Source: Sphaerulina vaccinii (taxonomy: Eukaryota; Ascomycota; Dothideomycetes; Mycosphaerellales; Mycosphaerellaceae). Taken from it: a stretch of DNA of 64,000 nucleotides. The position numbers and the translations under genes were made by a program. Location: NCBI GenBank assembly GCA_022570795.1, contig JAKUDP010000006.1, forward strand, positions 1,488,001 to 1,552,000. Direction: 5' to 3'. This document shows positions 1 to 9,767 of this stretch, one piece after another; the first letter of the stretch is position 1, and the number at the start of each line of letters is the position of its first letter. The notes below the pieces were generated by a model. The model saw nothing but the letters and a program-made list of their open reading frames with translations, made no database searches and was not told the origin of the DNA.

Positions 1-1439
1 CGATGGATCCTCTTTGACCATTTTCGAGGTTCCGAAGATGACCAAGAACGACATCGAGCAGAAGACAATGCTGTACAACAGCAGAGGTCGGCGGCCTATC
101 ACATCGCACATTCGAGCGCCCGTGATCGCTGCACAGAAGCAGATGATCGGATTGATGGCGTTGAGGATGAGCTGAGTGTGTGCGTCGTCGATACCAGCCA
201 TTTTGGTCATCACAGGCATGTAGTATCCAGTAGCAGAGTTGCCACTCAGCTGTCCGAAACAGGCCATTCCAAGGACACAGATCAGTCTTCGACGAGCAGA
301 GTGTGAGTTCCAGAGTTCGCGATAATCCCACCATTTCTTGTCTGAGGAGTCTGTTCCAATTTGCACACTCATCTCCTTGAGCTGCATTTCCACAACCGGA
401 TGATCAGCTCGCCCTTCACCATGATACTTGTCCAAGACTCGTTTGGCTTCATCGTAACGGTCATTGGCAATCAGATATCTGCAGTCCTCGTCAGCATATC
501 ATTCGCGCTCACGTGCGGAGGAAAGCTGACCTTGGACTCTCCGGCAACCAAAAAACTCCCGCAGCAACAAACACACTAGTAATCAACTGGCACCAAATCG
601 GAACCCTAAACGCATACATATTATGCATATGATCCTGACAACCCACAATCACCCACCCAGCAATAATACTCCCGATATACCTGCTCATTTGTCAGGCAGG
701 ACACACTCGGACCAGGACCACACAGACTTACCAAGTACAATTATACAATCCCGTCAAAGTACCTCTCCAATGAGGATGAGCCATTTCACTCACATAACAA
801 GGCGCAGAAACACAACAAAAAGACACCCCGAAACCTAAGATAAATCTTCCAGCCAAGAACTGTTGCATATTGGGAGAAGTAGCTTGCACGCAAGTCCCAA
901 TAATGACTGTAACAGCACCAGTAAACATTCCCCATCTTCGGCCGAACAAGTCGTTAATAGGTCCTGTGAGGAAAACGGCAGGGATGGAACCGATGTTGTA
1001 CATTGCGAACACGAGACCTGTTCCTGAAGAGGCTTCTTTCCTAGAACAGACACCACACATCAGCATACATTGCACACATGAGCAGCACAGGTGAGGGATG
1101 AACTCACAGCTTAAAGAAACGCTGATAACTATCCATAGCATTAATCCCACCCATCAAACTCCCATCATAACCATTTAGACATCCGCAAAGGTAAGCGACC
1201 ACTAACACGCCATAGAGTCGCCACATAGAAGGTGTCCAGGGAGAGTACTTTTGTTCGGCTTCATGTTGGGCTAGATTGACGATGGAGTCGACTTTGTTGT
1301 CTATGGAATCGACTGCTTCGATATGAGTGGTAGCTTCCTTTTTGTCGTCGTCATTATCGAGGTTTCTGTCTGTGGAGTAGACTGGTTGTGGAGCGTGTTC
1401 GGGGTGGATTGCTGGTGGTGCGGTCTTGTCGGGGTCCAT
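1..1439 (-). CDS. MFS sugar transporter (lactose/hexose permease-like), 3' end outside window
   Basis: Plasma-membrane sugar:H+ symporter of the major facilitator superfamily. Four exons are visible: 1108-1439, 732-1040, 531-680 and 478 to the window edge. The introns of 67, 51 and 52 nt have GTGAGT/CTAG, GTAAGT/GCAG and GTCAGC/GCAG borders, and the frame is kept across all three. Exon 1 encodes a polar N-terminus and TM1 ending in a NGYDGSLMGG-type motif. Exon 2 holds the GPINDLFGRRWGM loop (the family's DxxGRR signature) and RFILGFG. Exon 3 ends in the WLPESPR sugar-transporter signature, which is completed by the next exon as PRYLI. A second GRR loop (CDVIGRRPLL) lies near the window edge. 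The start is the first ATG of the open frame. Substrate cannot be read from sequence; the GLVFAMYNIGSIPAVF stretch resembles fungal lactose-permease-type members. The C-terminal third is not in the window. Confidence 0.9.
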
Positions 1440-2040
1440 GGCTGTGGTGTTGTCTACGATGATGTGTAGTGACTTCAGATCGAGGAACAGTTGCCTAGAC
1501 TTTTCAGCTGCTGGTGGTCTGAGCTATGTTATAGCCCTATGGCATGTGGAGGTCATTGCCAGCACGCTCGGTGCGACTCGGTGCTAGAATAGTAGTCAGT
1601 TCTCAGCGGTAGTTGGTTTAGAAGTAGTAAGGTTTGTCTCCATGAGGGGAAGCATGTCAGTAAATGCTACCTTGTAATATGTGGTCGTGTGCGCCGACGA
1701 ACACAGCCTAAATCGCTCTATAGCCAACTTCCGTGAAGAACGTGTCTTGCCAGGGCATGAGTGGTAACGAGGTCCAGGCTCGGTGTATCTTGTTGCAGAT
1801 GTCGGCTCCACTTTGACCTACTCTATCTTCTGTGCCGAGCAATGCTCCATCTTCTGTAGCTTCGGATGCGGCAGCATTGTCATGGCATCTCGTGAAAGAC
1901 TTGTCTCTGAACGCAATTTTGCGCAAAGCCTCTGCATTCGCTGCCTCTAAGCACCCTGCTATGCACACATGATCTGCGAGTTCCTTGGCGGCGGAATATC
2001 GTACAGCTCTTCCCTCATTTATCATGTTCGTAAGACCTCT
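1440..2040. other. Intergenic: sugar-transporter promoter and PRE7 3' flank
   Basis: About 600 bp lie between the transporter start and the PRE7 stop. Short minus-strand frames here have no recognisable product and probably represent 3' UTR of PRE7. No repeat or RNA gene was seen. Confidence 0.5.
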
Positions 2041-2887
2041 CTAATCCTTCTTCAAGTCGGCGTACGTCTCCAGAATGCCATCCTTGGTAATGATCATCGT
2101 CTGCAGACCATCACCAACCTCGATATGTCTCTCCACAGCACTTGTGAAGGCATCCTTGACCAAGCTCTCCACATGCTGCCTGTCCAGTGGCTTCGCTACC
2201 AATGGCTCCTTCGAGAACCCTTGTGGCTGTGTAGGATCGTACTGGTTCTTCAGGTTCACCTGGTTGTCCAAGAAAGGCATGATGAGACTGCTCGCGGCAC
2301 CTGCAGCACGACACTGCTCCCTCTCATAACTGCCCACTGGATCGTAGCTGTACAGCGCGCCCCTGCCCTCCTCATCAATGCCTCCCAGGATCGCGGTCAC
2401 GTAGTATGGGAAGAATCGCTTTCCGTATAGGATGTGTGATAGACGCTGTGCGCAAGCGCCGATCGAAATGTCCTTGCCGTGCTGGTACTTGTACATCTTG
2501 ACGACTGTGTCTAATCGCTCCTTCAATGCGTGTCCATCTGCTGCGAATCCGACGACGGAGAGGACGATCTTCGACCCTTCGTTGTCAGGGCCGTTGCCAC
2601 CGATCTTGAAGAGCTTGGGTTCGTAGCGCGTGTTGATGTTGTAGCCGGATGTGGAACGTGTGTCGCCTGCGATGATGGTGAAGTCTGAGCCGCTGATTCC
2701 GAGGGTTGAGCCGCCATTGTCGGTGTATCTAGTATGAAATTAGTGAAATGCAGAAGATATTGATGAGGAGAATGACATACGGGTAGAAGCCATGCTGCTT
2801 GGGTTGTGAGTGCTGCGATGTGGGAGCTTGTGCGAATGAGTAGCCCGGCTGTTCGTTGAGCATTGGTGCATATCCCATTGCCGCCAT
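2041..2887 (-). CDS. PRE7: 20S proteasome subunit beta-6 (C5/PRE7 type)
   Basis: Non-catalytic beta subunit of the 20S proteasome core. Two exons, 2781-2887 and 2041-2728, are joined across a 52-nt GTATGT/TAG intron and give 264 aa. The junction restores the phrase FYPYTDNGGSTLG, followed by the beta-fold core with FTIIAGDTR, YNINTRYEPKLFKIG, then YYVTAILGGIDEEGRGALYSYDPVGSYER, which is diagnostic of the beta-6 branch. There is no Thr-1 autoprocessing GT/GS site at the start of the mature beta fold, as expected for this inactive subunit. The start is the first of two close ATGs (MAAM). It is transcribed divergently from PNO1 across 315 bp. Identity is high-confidence from the continuous family-like sequence. 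Confidence 0.93.
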
Positions 2888-3202
2888 CTTGTCCCGATTA
2901 GTATTCGTGAGGCTAAAGTGGAAGCGGTATGGAGGAAGATGTCGTGGTGTTTGGCGATGAAGTGGAAGTTGTGGTTGATGTTCTGGTCAAACACGCAAGA
3001 GAGAGCTGCCTCGCTGACTGACGCGGAGAGGAAGGCACCCTGGTAAACCTTATTTACTAGCGCGCCTTCCTCGCCAAAAGTTTGACTTCTCGAAATTCTT
3101 TTTGAGAACATCGACGGCACGAACATACACTCCACGACGGTCGCTAGTACACCTCTCAACCACGGCGACACCACTCGGGCAGAAAAAAGAACAACCGCCA
3201 CA
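2888..3202. promoter_or_regulatory. Shared divergent promoter region PRE7/PNO1
   Basis: This 315-bp gap separates two start codons pointing away from each other, so it must hold both core promoters. No single operator could be assigned with confidence. PNO1 is preceded by an AC-rich leader with the start context CCACAATGCC. Confidence 0.55.
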
Positions 3203-3955
3203 ATGCCCGCCCCAACAGCTCTCCAAAGGGCACCAGAAAAAGTCGAAGACGAAATCGTCCACGATGCACCAGAAACTGCCGTCGATAGCGAGATCATAAC
3301 CTCCACAATCGTCCCTTCAGAAGATACCACTACCGACGACATCACCATGGAAATCGACGGCGCACCCACAGCCCTCTTCTCCCCCGAAATACCCTCAGAA
3401 TCCCGCCACAAGCGCGAAGAACGCAATGTCCGCGTCCCACCACACCGCATGTCGCCTCTCAAAACCTCATGGCCGAAGATCTACCCAGCACTTGTCGAAC
3501 ATCTCAAACTACAAGTTCGAATGAATATTCCTAAGAAAGCTGTCGAGTTGCGAACGAGCAAGTACACCACAGATACGGGAGCTATTCAGAAAGGAGCAGA
3601 TTTCATTGAAGCTTTCTGTCTGGGCTTCGACTTGGACGATGCGATTGCTCTGCTGAGATTGGATGATCTGTACATGCAGAGTTTCGAGATCAAGGATGTG
3701 AAGAGTTTGGAGGGCGAGCATTTGAGTCGTGCTATTGGACGAATTGCGGGTAAAGATGGAAAGACGAAGTTCGCAATTGAGAATGCCTCGAGGACGAGAG
3801 TTGTGTTGGCGGGGAGTAAAGTGCATATTCTGGGAGGCTTCAAGAATTTGCATGTCGCGAGAGAGGCGATTGTTAGTTTGATTCTGGGAAGTCCGCCAGG
3901 CAAGGTTTATGGAAATTTGAGGACTGTGAGCGCGAGGATGAAGGAGAGGTTCTAG
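3203..3955 (+). CDS. PNO1: Pre-rRNA-processing KH protein Pno1/Dim2
   Basis: RNA-binding factor needed for 20S pre-rRNA cleavage at site D and 40S assembly; it acts in the nucleolus and on cytoplasmic pre-40S particles (family knowledge). It is a single exon of 250 aa. An acidic, poorly conserved N-terminus of about 75 residues is followed by a conserved core: VPPHRMSPLKTSWPKIYPALVEHLKLQVRMN, then PKKAVELRTSKYT, and a C-terminal KH domain with GRIAGKDGKTKFAIENASRTRVVLAG, including the GKDG loop. The end IVSLILGSPPGKVYGNLR(T/A)VSARMKERF is essentially the family C-terminus. Length fits fungal orthologues. It shares its promoter region with PRE7. Confidence 0.94.
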   Translation: MPAPTALQRAPEKVEDEIVHDAPETAVDSEIITSTIVPSEDTTTDDITMEIDGAPTALFSPEIPSESRHKREERNVRVPPHRMSPLKTSWPKIYPALVEHLKLQVRMNIPKKAVELRTSKYTTDTGAIQKGADFIEAFCLGFDLDDAIALLRLDDLYMQSFEIKDVKSLEGEHLSRAIGRIAGKDGKTKFAIENASRTRVVLAGSKVHILGGFKNLHVAREAIVSLILGSPPGKVYGNLRTVSARMKERF

Positions 3956-4369
3956 GAGCGTCTCTGCTCTATCTGGAGGTGCCTTTGGAGGGCAGCATGG
4001 CGCAGCTCGCATGGTCGGATGGTGTTCACTGGGAAGGGACGAAGGATGTGTTTTGTTCGGGTCTGAATTTCAGCGATGGTGTCTGGCGTACTTCAGGCCG
4101 AGTTCTTCGCCCATGAAGGCTATGACGAAGGACGATGATGGCAGAACGAAAATAGAAAGCGAACTCATGCGTCTGCACACACTATACCTGGATCGGTGTG
4201 TCTCGTCCTCCCTGCTCACGACGGTGATCTCTCCGTAGCCCGGACTTGATTCTGACTGATGTACTCTCTCTGCTCGGCACCGTGGAGTTCACCTCGAACA
4301 GTGAGCGATAGACAGCGGTATCCATGACCTGACCCCGACAGCCCTTGTATTCTGGCAATTTTCGCTAGC
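3956..4369. other. Intergenic, convergent PNO1 and BTB gene 3' flanks
   Basis: About 410 bp lie between two convergent genes. The short open frames here have no recognisable domain. Nothing else was seen. Confidence 0.5.
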
Positions 4370-5178
4370 TCAAGGACACATTGGACGATGTGCATGTTGC
4401 AGAATGTGATTTCCGATGATCTTCATGCGTTGGTTGCAGTTGCAATGAATCCCTGGCGCGAGTCCGATGGCGCATGCTCGGCATTGACATAGGTCTTTCT
4501 GATGGACGTCTGACTCGAAGTTGCTGGCGAGCTGCGTCTGGACATCGTAGAGGAATTCTCCGTTTGTTACGCACAAAGATTTCACGCCTTCTTCTTCAAG
4601 CTCCGCTGGGACGCGAGGTATCGAGGCCCAGATATAGGAGAGAGTCCGTCGCAGCTCTCGATCGCCGGCCGGCAGATCGACCTCATTGTAGACGGTCTCA
4701 ACTGCTCCGAGTAGATCCAGAGTATCGTTGAAGAATGTGACGGTGGATTTGAAGCGATAAAGTGCCCACTCCTTGAGACGCGGAATCTCATACTGCTCGG
4801 CAAGGGCATAGACGTGCGCGCTGAGCTTCGTGCTGTTGCCCTTGTCCTCGTCTGCTTCTGCGGAGCTGTATTCGAAGTCGTAAAAGTACTCGATCCTGTC
4901 ATAACGCGTCAGCTGGCAATGGACGTAAGCAGCAGCGCGGTTGCTGGGAACACTTACATCGCCTTGACAGCATCAGGATGATCCTCTTTCAGCTCAACCC
5001 GCTGAGTCTTCGCTTCTGCAAATGAGCCGGAGCAGCATTGGTCGAACCATTTGGAATGCGCGGAGATAACGACTCGATGAACCGGGTATTCTTGGCCCGC
5101 ACAGACAATCGTGAAGTCACAGTATCTCTGACTCGGGAGGCTGTTGGCAAACGCCACGCGAGGGTCTTCTGGTGGCAT
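4370..5178 (-). CDS. BTB/POZ domain protein (intact copy)
   Basis: Probable protein-interaction adaptor; fungal BTB proteins of this class may act with cullin-3 ligases, but the function here is unknown. Two exons, 4958-5178 and 4370-4895, are separated by a 62-nt GTAAGT/CAG intron and give 248 aa. The acceptor was chosen at TGACAG because it restores KAM-IEYFYDFEY, the end of the BTB fold. Residues about 18-75 hold CDFTIVCAGQEYPVHRVVISAHSKWF and the CCSGSFAEA segment typical of the family. The C-terminal part is helical in character. A late cysteine cluster (CQCRACAIG, then HCNCNQ) may bind metal. A clear paralogue lies at 8675-9412. Confidence 0.85.
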
Positions 5179-5590
5179 GGTTGTGTCGAATCTGAGAGAG
5201 ATGAATCGTGTGGCTGTTCCGAGTTGTTGTGAGAATTGAGAAGGAACTTTGCGAAGAGGAATTTCGTCAGGTTGCAGTTGCCTCGACGACGAGAACTTGC
5301 AAAGTGGGCACTTTGCAGCGCCAAAAACAATTGAATGCAGTCAGCTACTCTGGCGACGTCTTCCCGCTGGACATTCAACAAGCAATTCCACGTTGACTCG
5401 TTCCCTTCAAGCCTTTCAGAAAGACCACTTGGATGCCAAACAGAATTTCCACGTTGACCTTGCACAACTGCCTTAGCACTTCTCCTGGCACATCTCGGGC
5501 CTCCAGCTTCTTAATTCGGCCCTTACTGAATCTGAAGATACAACGAGCCAAGCAGTGTTTGCATGAGAAACCGCGAGGGAGGCATAATGC
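5179..5590. other. Intergenic: BTB gene promoter and 3' flank of next gene
   Basis: About 410 bp upstream of the BTB start. Several overlapping short frames are present, none with a recognisable domain. No RNA gene or repeat was seen. Confidence 0.45.
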
Positions 5591-6170
5591 CTATGCCAGC
5601 ACTACCGAAGCAACCAGGAGCCCAGCCAGAAAGTACACTGCACTTCCGCTGAATCTCAGTACAGCACCCGCACTCTGCGCAGTCGCACTCGCGGCATCTG
5701 CAGTGGTACCGTTCACATCAGCCTGGACCACCGTCGCATTCGAAGAGACGTTCCTCAGATCATTATATCTACACTCAAGCGCCACGGGTCCAACGAGAAA
5801 CTCCTCATTGCCGTTCACCCCGGTCCAAAGACATTCTCGAAAAGCTCGATTCCTGTCGGCCATGGTACCGTTTCCAGACTCTGAGACGCCCGCAAAAGAG
5901 TTGTCATTGAGGGTGCACCAGTTGTAGCATTCGGGTTGCCAGCCGTCGCGAACTTGCACTTGGCTGCTTCCATAGTGCTCGCAGCATGCACGCATTCGAG
6001 GATGCCTAGCGGTGAATTTGTCAGTCAGTGGATTGTGCGGTCGGCGTTAGGATATCGTACGCTTCATTCGCGAGGCAGTAGCTGGCACTCGTGCCAGGCG
6101 AACTCATGCCGCTGGGCGGGCATCTGAATGCAGGAGTGGACGTGGCGCCGACGGTGATGGTGGCGGACAT
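5591..6170 (-). CDS. Small cysteine-containing protein with C-terminal hydrophobic anchor
   Basis: Function unknown. Two exons, 6061-6170 and 5591-6005, are joined over a 55-nt GTACGA/CTAG intron and give 174 aa. The N-terminal half has spaced cysteines (FRCPPSG, SYCLANEA, ACCEHYG, ECYNWCTLND) and the middle has several N-x-S/T sequons. An Ala/Thr-rich linker leads to a terminal segment AVYFLAGLLVASVVLA that is hydrophobic to the stop. This looks like a GPI-anchor signal or tail anchor. The chosen ATG begins MSATITVGA and gives no obvious signal peptide. An in-frame ATG 54 nt upstream (6224) adds 18 residues that include FLLI but are still not a convincing signal. The topology is therefore unresolved. 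Confidence 0.6.
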
Positions 6171-6535
6171 ATTTAGTTTCTTGGAGTGGATAAGAAGGAA
6201 GCTGGATGTGGTCGGGACTACCAAGGCATGGTGGCACAGCTGCGGTTCTAATACTGCTGCCGCAGCACCATCATACTTTCAAGCCGACGTCACGTTCCAT
6301 GCCGCAACCGACTGCGAGTCCTTGGCATACTGGTATAATGAATAAGAAGTGCGGCTCGAGAAAGTCCCGCGGGGACGCAGGACAAGCTCAGGCAAGATCG
6401 CCATATGCCAAGGATATGTGAAGAGCTGTCAAGGCGAAATAACAGTGCAAAGGCGGCTGTATCTAAATCGATATAGAGAACGATGAATATCGGTGTAAGT
6501 ATGGCTCTTCAAGTGATGCTACATCGACCCAAGAC
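6171..6535. other. Intergenic, no supported gene
   Basis: About 365 bp between the small anchored-protein gene and the amidoligase-like gene. Only short frames without recognisable content were seen. Confidence 0.4.
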
Positions 6536-8049
6536 CTACAATAATCCAAGCTCCTGCTTCCACGCTGCAACTCCTTGCAGTATCCTACTCCGCGCATCAC
6601 AAGTATTGTCAAGATGAGCATAGATCCGCCCAAGCCTGATGAGGAGAAGTGTTTCCGCAGACCTGGCGACAGCAGCACCCACCCTGGAGACTTCCAAGTC
6701 ATGCTCTGTAGTGGCAATTTCTAGCATTCCTCGTACATCACTACGTGTTAGCGATAAAGCATGATGCGTGGGATCCAGACCATAGTGTCCAGAGAGGTAC
6801 TTGATGTCCCATCTTCGTTGGACTTCGGTTTGGCTGTAGCCAAAGCTTTGTTCTGCATCGTTGTAGTCGATCAGAGCTGGGACCATGGGGTTGACGATAG
6901 TGTTATCAGTACCAAGAACACCGAGCATTTCCGTTTCATCGCCGATTCCGCCTATCTTCATATAATGTCTGACAAGCGTCTCAGAACAACCCAGCGTCTT
7001 CAAGAAGTCAGCTAGGCCGAATGTGCCATCTGTAGCCGATGTCAGCAGAGACATAAATTCCTCGTCGCTGGCTGTGTGGCAAGAAGCGCACATCTGTCCA
7101 AGGAACATAACCCAGTTAATGATAGTTGTAGCATCCACAGTCCCATATGTTGTCGAAACTCAATGGTCTTCTTGAGCGAGGGATCTACATAATGATACTG
7201 GATGGAGTTGTCGAAATTCACAGACGCGTGATGGCCATTCTTATAACGATTGGCAAATGTGACTTGATGGAGGTTACCTAGCCCAGCAAAATCTATTCTG
7301 TCTTCAATACGCGCGAGCCAGTGGAACAGATTGGCGTTATCGTTCGCTGTTGTTGAGTCCGTGCGCTGGATGGAAGCTGACTTGGCATGTCGATGGAAGA
7401 AGGAGAAAGGGGCGCACCAGAAATTCTCATTGGAGGGGTTTAGTCGAGCTGCATTGAGTGCTGTTGGGTGGGAAGGAGGTTCCAAGTCGATGTCTGGAGA
7501 CAGAATTCGAAAGGCGGAATGCATTTGGTCAATGCGGGATTCGTGTGCTGTGAAGAGTTGAGCGATTCTTTTGGCTGTTGGGATAGGGATGAATTGCTTG
7601 CCATTGCCCAAGTGGACATGAAAGCCGCTGCTTTGGTTAGTGATGACGGCACAATGGAAAGTCGAACGCAGTACGGCGATGATCTGTGTGACCTTTTGGA
7701 TTTCTTGTGTCCACTCCTGTATGTTAGCCAATGTGAAGATGGGTGATGCCAATTCAACGTGTTGATTTTGCCAGCCCTCTGGAATTGAGGCTTCTTCGGC
7801 TTCTGAATATGCCATGCTGTCAAGACCGACAGTCCAACGATCATATGGATTGCCATAATTCGCATCCACATCCACCTCATCGACTGGGCTTGAGCCGCCC
7901 AGCTGAAGGAGACGTGTGATGGCTTGACTTGGGTACATGGGGGCGGTGCCGGGGTTGAAGGATTCGTTTCTCAAGCGTTCGAAGGCCTTCTCCTCGTACA
8001 CGACTGCGAACTCGAGCTCGATGCCCATTGTTAGGTTGAGGTGGTCCAT
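6536..8049 (-). pseudogene. Amidoligase-like protein, interrupted by a 1-nt frameshift
   Basis: Resembles the putative amidoligase family (ATP-grasp/GCS-like fold) found in fungi. The reading frame from ATG 8049 carries MGIELEF near residue 8, HVELASPIF, GFHVHLGNGK and finally KKTIEFRQH, the motif order expected of these enzymes. At about 7141-7150 the conserved phrase should run EFRQHxGTVD. In the given sequence the frame instead continues into unrelated residues, while the -1 frame supplies GTVDATTIINWVMFLGQM and stays open for about 200 codons to the stop at 6536. No GT-AG pair can bridge the shift without losing EFRQH, so a one-base deletion (or assembly error) is the simplest reading. 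Intact length would be about 535 aa. The substrate is unknown. Confidence 0.75.
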
Positions 8050-8341
8050 GGTGCCTTTGCTGGTTGGACTCTCGTAGTAGTGGATTAGTTGTTCTTAAAG
8101 GGGCAGTCCTGCTGCTATTGTATGCGTAGTGATGTGAAGAGCCAGCGAAGCGACTTACATGCTCCCCTATCTTGTATTTCTGCCTGCCATCAGTAATCTT
8201 GACGTCGGCTTTATGAGCGGAAATTCCACAAGTGTGTCAAAGAAATCTTTCTTTGAGGTGTGGTATGCTCATGGCTGCCGTAATATCGAGGGTACAAAGC
8301 CGCACCCATGTGGCGACATAGGTCTTGTTACTTCTCGAAAT

Positions 8342-8484
8342 GAGGTCTGCGGCGCTACAGTCGTTTAGCACGGTCCCTTCACATTCGTTCTCCGACTTGC
8401 TTGTGCTTTGTTGGAGGTCTGCGGGCGCTACAGTCCTGGGCTTGGTCACTTCTCATTCGTTTCCCAATTGCTCGTGCTTTGTTG
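8342..8484. repeat. Tandem direct repeat, two ~72-bp units
   Basis: Unit 1 (8342-8413) and unit 2 (8414-8484) both begin GAGGTCTGCGG, continue with CGCTACAGTC, share CATTCGTT, and end TGCTTTGTTG. They differ by scattered substitutions and small indels. The repeat lies in the gap between the amidoligase-like and second BTB genes. Confidence 0.7.
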
Positions 8485-8589
8485 TTGCATTCTGGCTCTC
8501 TCCATATGTGCCATCCTGGCCCTATGACTTCCTACCATTACACCGACGGCAGCAGATCTGAAAGCCTCTACGCTTTGGCCGCTCCTCGT

Positions 8590-8805
8590 ATCATTGTCGC
8601 ACGGCCCACTGTCATCGCAAGGCCTTCCAAGAGTGCCTTCTGAATGCCGAGGAGGAAACAGGATTATCGCATCCTCAATTCGACTGCGATTTGGCTGGGC
8701 CCAGAATCATTGCTACACATTCACTCGTCCCGTTGAGGCCTTTCAAGAGTGCCTTCTGGACATCGAGGAGGAAGTCCGCATTATTCCTGCACAATTCCCG
8801 TATCT
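8590..8805. repeat. Partial tandem duplication of the second BTB gene 3' end
   Basis: The segment around 8620-8690 is a degraded copy of the segment around 8736-8805, with a period of about 115 bp. Both contain AAGAGTGCCTTCTG and CGAGGAGGAA. On the minus strand the inner copy encodes FLLDVQKALLKGLNGT of the BTB gene. The outer copy reads FLLGIQKALLEGL but is interrupted upstream, so it is a non-functional duplicate beyond the stop codon. Confidence 0.65.
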
Positions 8806-9412
8806 CCTCACCTTGCGCATCTTCACTCTCCAGAGCGGACACTCGAGACTCTTGAGCTCCGTGGAACTTCCACCATACCACGAGGCGACCCTTCAACTTT
8901 GCCATGTCTTCGTCTGGAAGCTGTATGTGGTTGTAAACAGTGTGCGCCGCCTTGGCAAGAGCCAAAGAGTCTTGTAATGCATCGACGATGACAACGTTGA
9001 ACTTGCGCTGTGCGAGCGTCTTTAGACCTGGCACGTCGTACTTCTCGGCCACGCCGACCACGTGAGCATTCAGTTGCATAGCGTTCAGACACATTCCGCG
9101 TGTCGTCGTCGTTGTACTTGAAGGAATAGAAATATTCCACCCTAGAACTTCTGATTAGTCCATGCCACCTCACTATTGGAAAGGAGGGAGAGCGTACATC
9201 TTTTCGACCGCAGCTGGATCGTCTTCCTGAAGTTCGACGCGGCGTGTCATCGCCTCATCGAAGCCGCCCGAGCAGCAGCGCGCGAAGTACTTCGAGTGCG
9301 AGGAGATGATGACGCGATGAACACTGTACTCCTTGCCAGCGCAGACAATAGTGAAGTCCGAGAACTGCCCATTCTGTAGATAATGTGCTGTGGCTCCACT
9401 GAATATGTCCAT
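8675..9412 (-). pseudogene. BTB/POZ domain protein, second copy with 1-nt frameshift
   Basis: Paralogue of the BTB gene at 4370-5178. Exon 1 (9198-9412) encodes FSDFTIVCAGKEYSVHRVIISSHSKYF and RCCSGGFDEAMTRRVEL. A 56-nt GTACGC/CTAG intron restores EKM-VEYFYSFKYNDDD. Around 9093-9120, in a run of GAC codons, the frame that carries the BTB end breaks from the frame that carries the C-terminal helical part. That second part, with NAHVVGVAEKYDVPGLKTLA, aligns with SAHVYALAEQYEIPRLKEWA of the intact copy. One extra base is implied. The +1 frame is open to the stop at 8675. This is either a recent pseudogene or a sequencing error. Restored length would be about 225 aa. Confidence 0.75.
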
Positions 9413-9767
9413 GATCCTGTTTTTGGCGGCTGATGTCGAGCAAGTGTGTTGCTGAAGGTTGTTTGGCGAAGGCAGTCGCTGGCAGGGATCAAGTTGACCT
9501 AAACTCTAAATCACTTCACTTCGCCTTCGGGAACACGCGCCCAGAGCGCAACGCGTCGTGTATAACGTGCGCGTGGTGATGATATCGTATGGTGCGGCAA
9601 GTTTGCGTGCTTAGTCGTTGCAGTGGCTGAAGCATCCTTTTGCATTGGCACATTCTTATGTTGCGCCACTGCCTGTAACACGTTTTGAACTCCCCACTCC
9701 ACGCTAAGACCTGGCTGACAAACCAGACTCACATATAAGCACAGCCTGCTCACTGGCGCAACTCGAC
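9413..9767. other. Intergenic: upstream region of second BTB gene and POL31 3' flank
   Basis: About 355 bp with no supported gene; short frames only. Confidence 0.45.

Noticed and set aside
1708..2025. 105-codon minus-strand frame
   Set aside because: Directly behind the PRE7 stop, no domain; likely 3' UTR.
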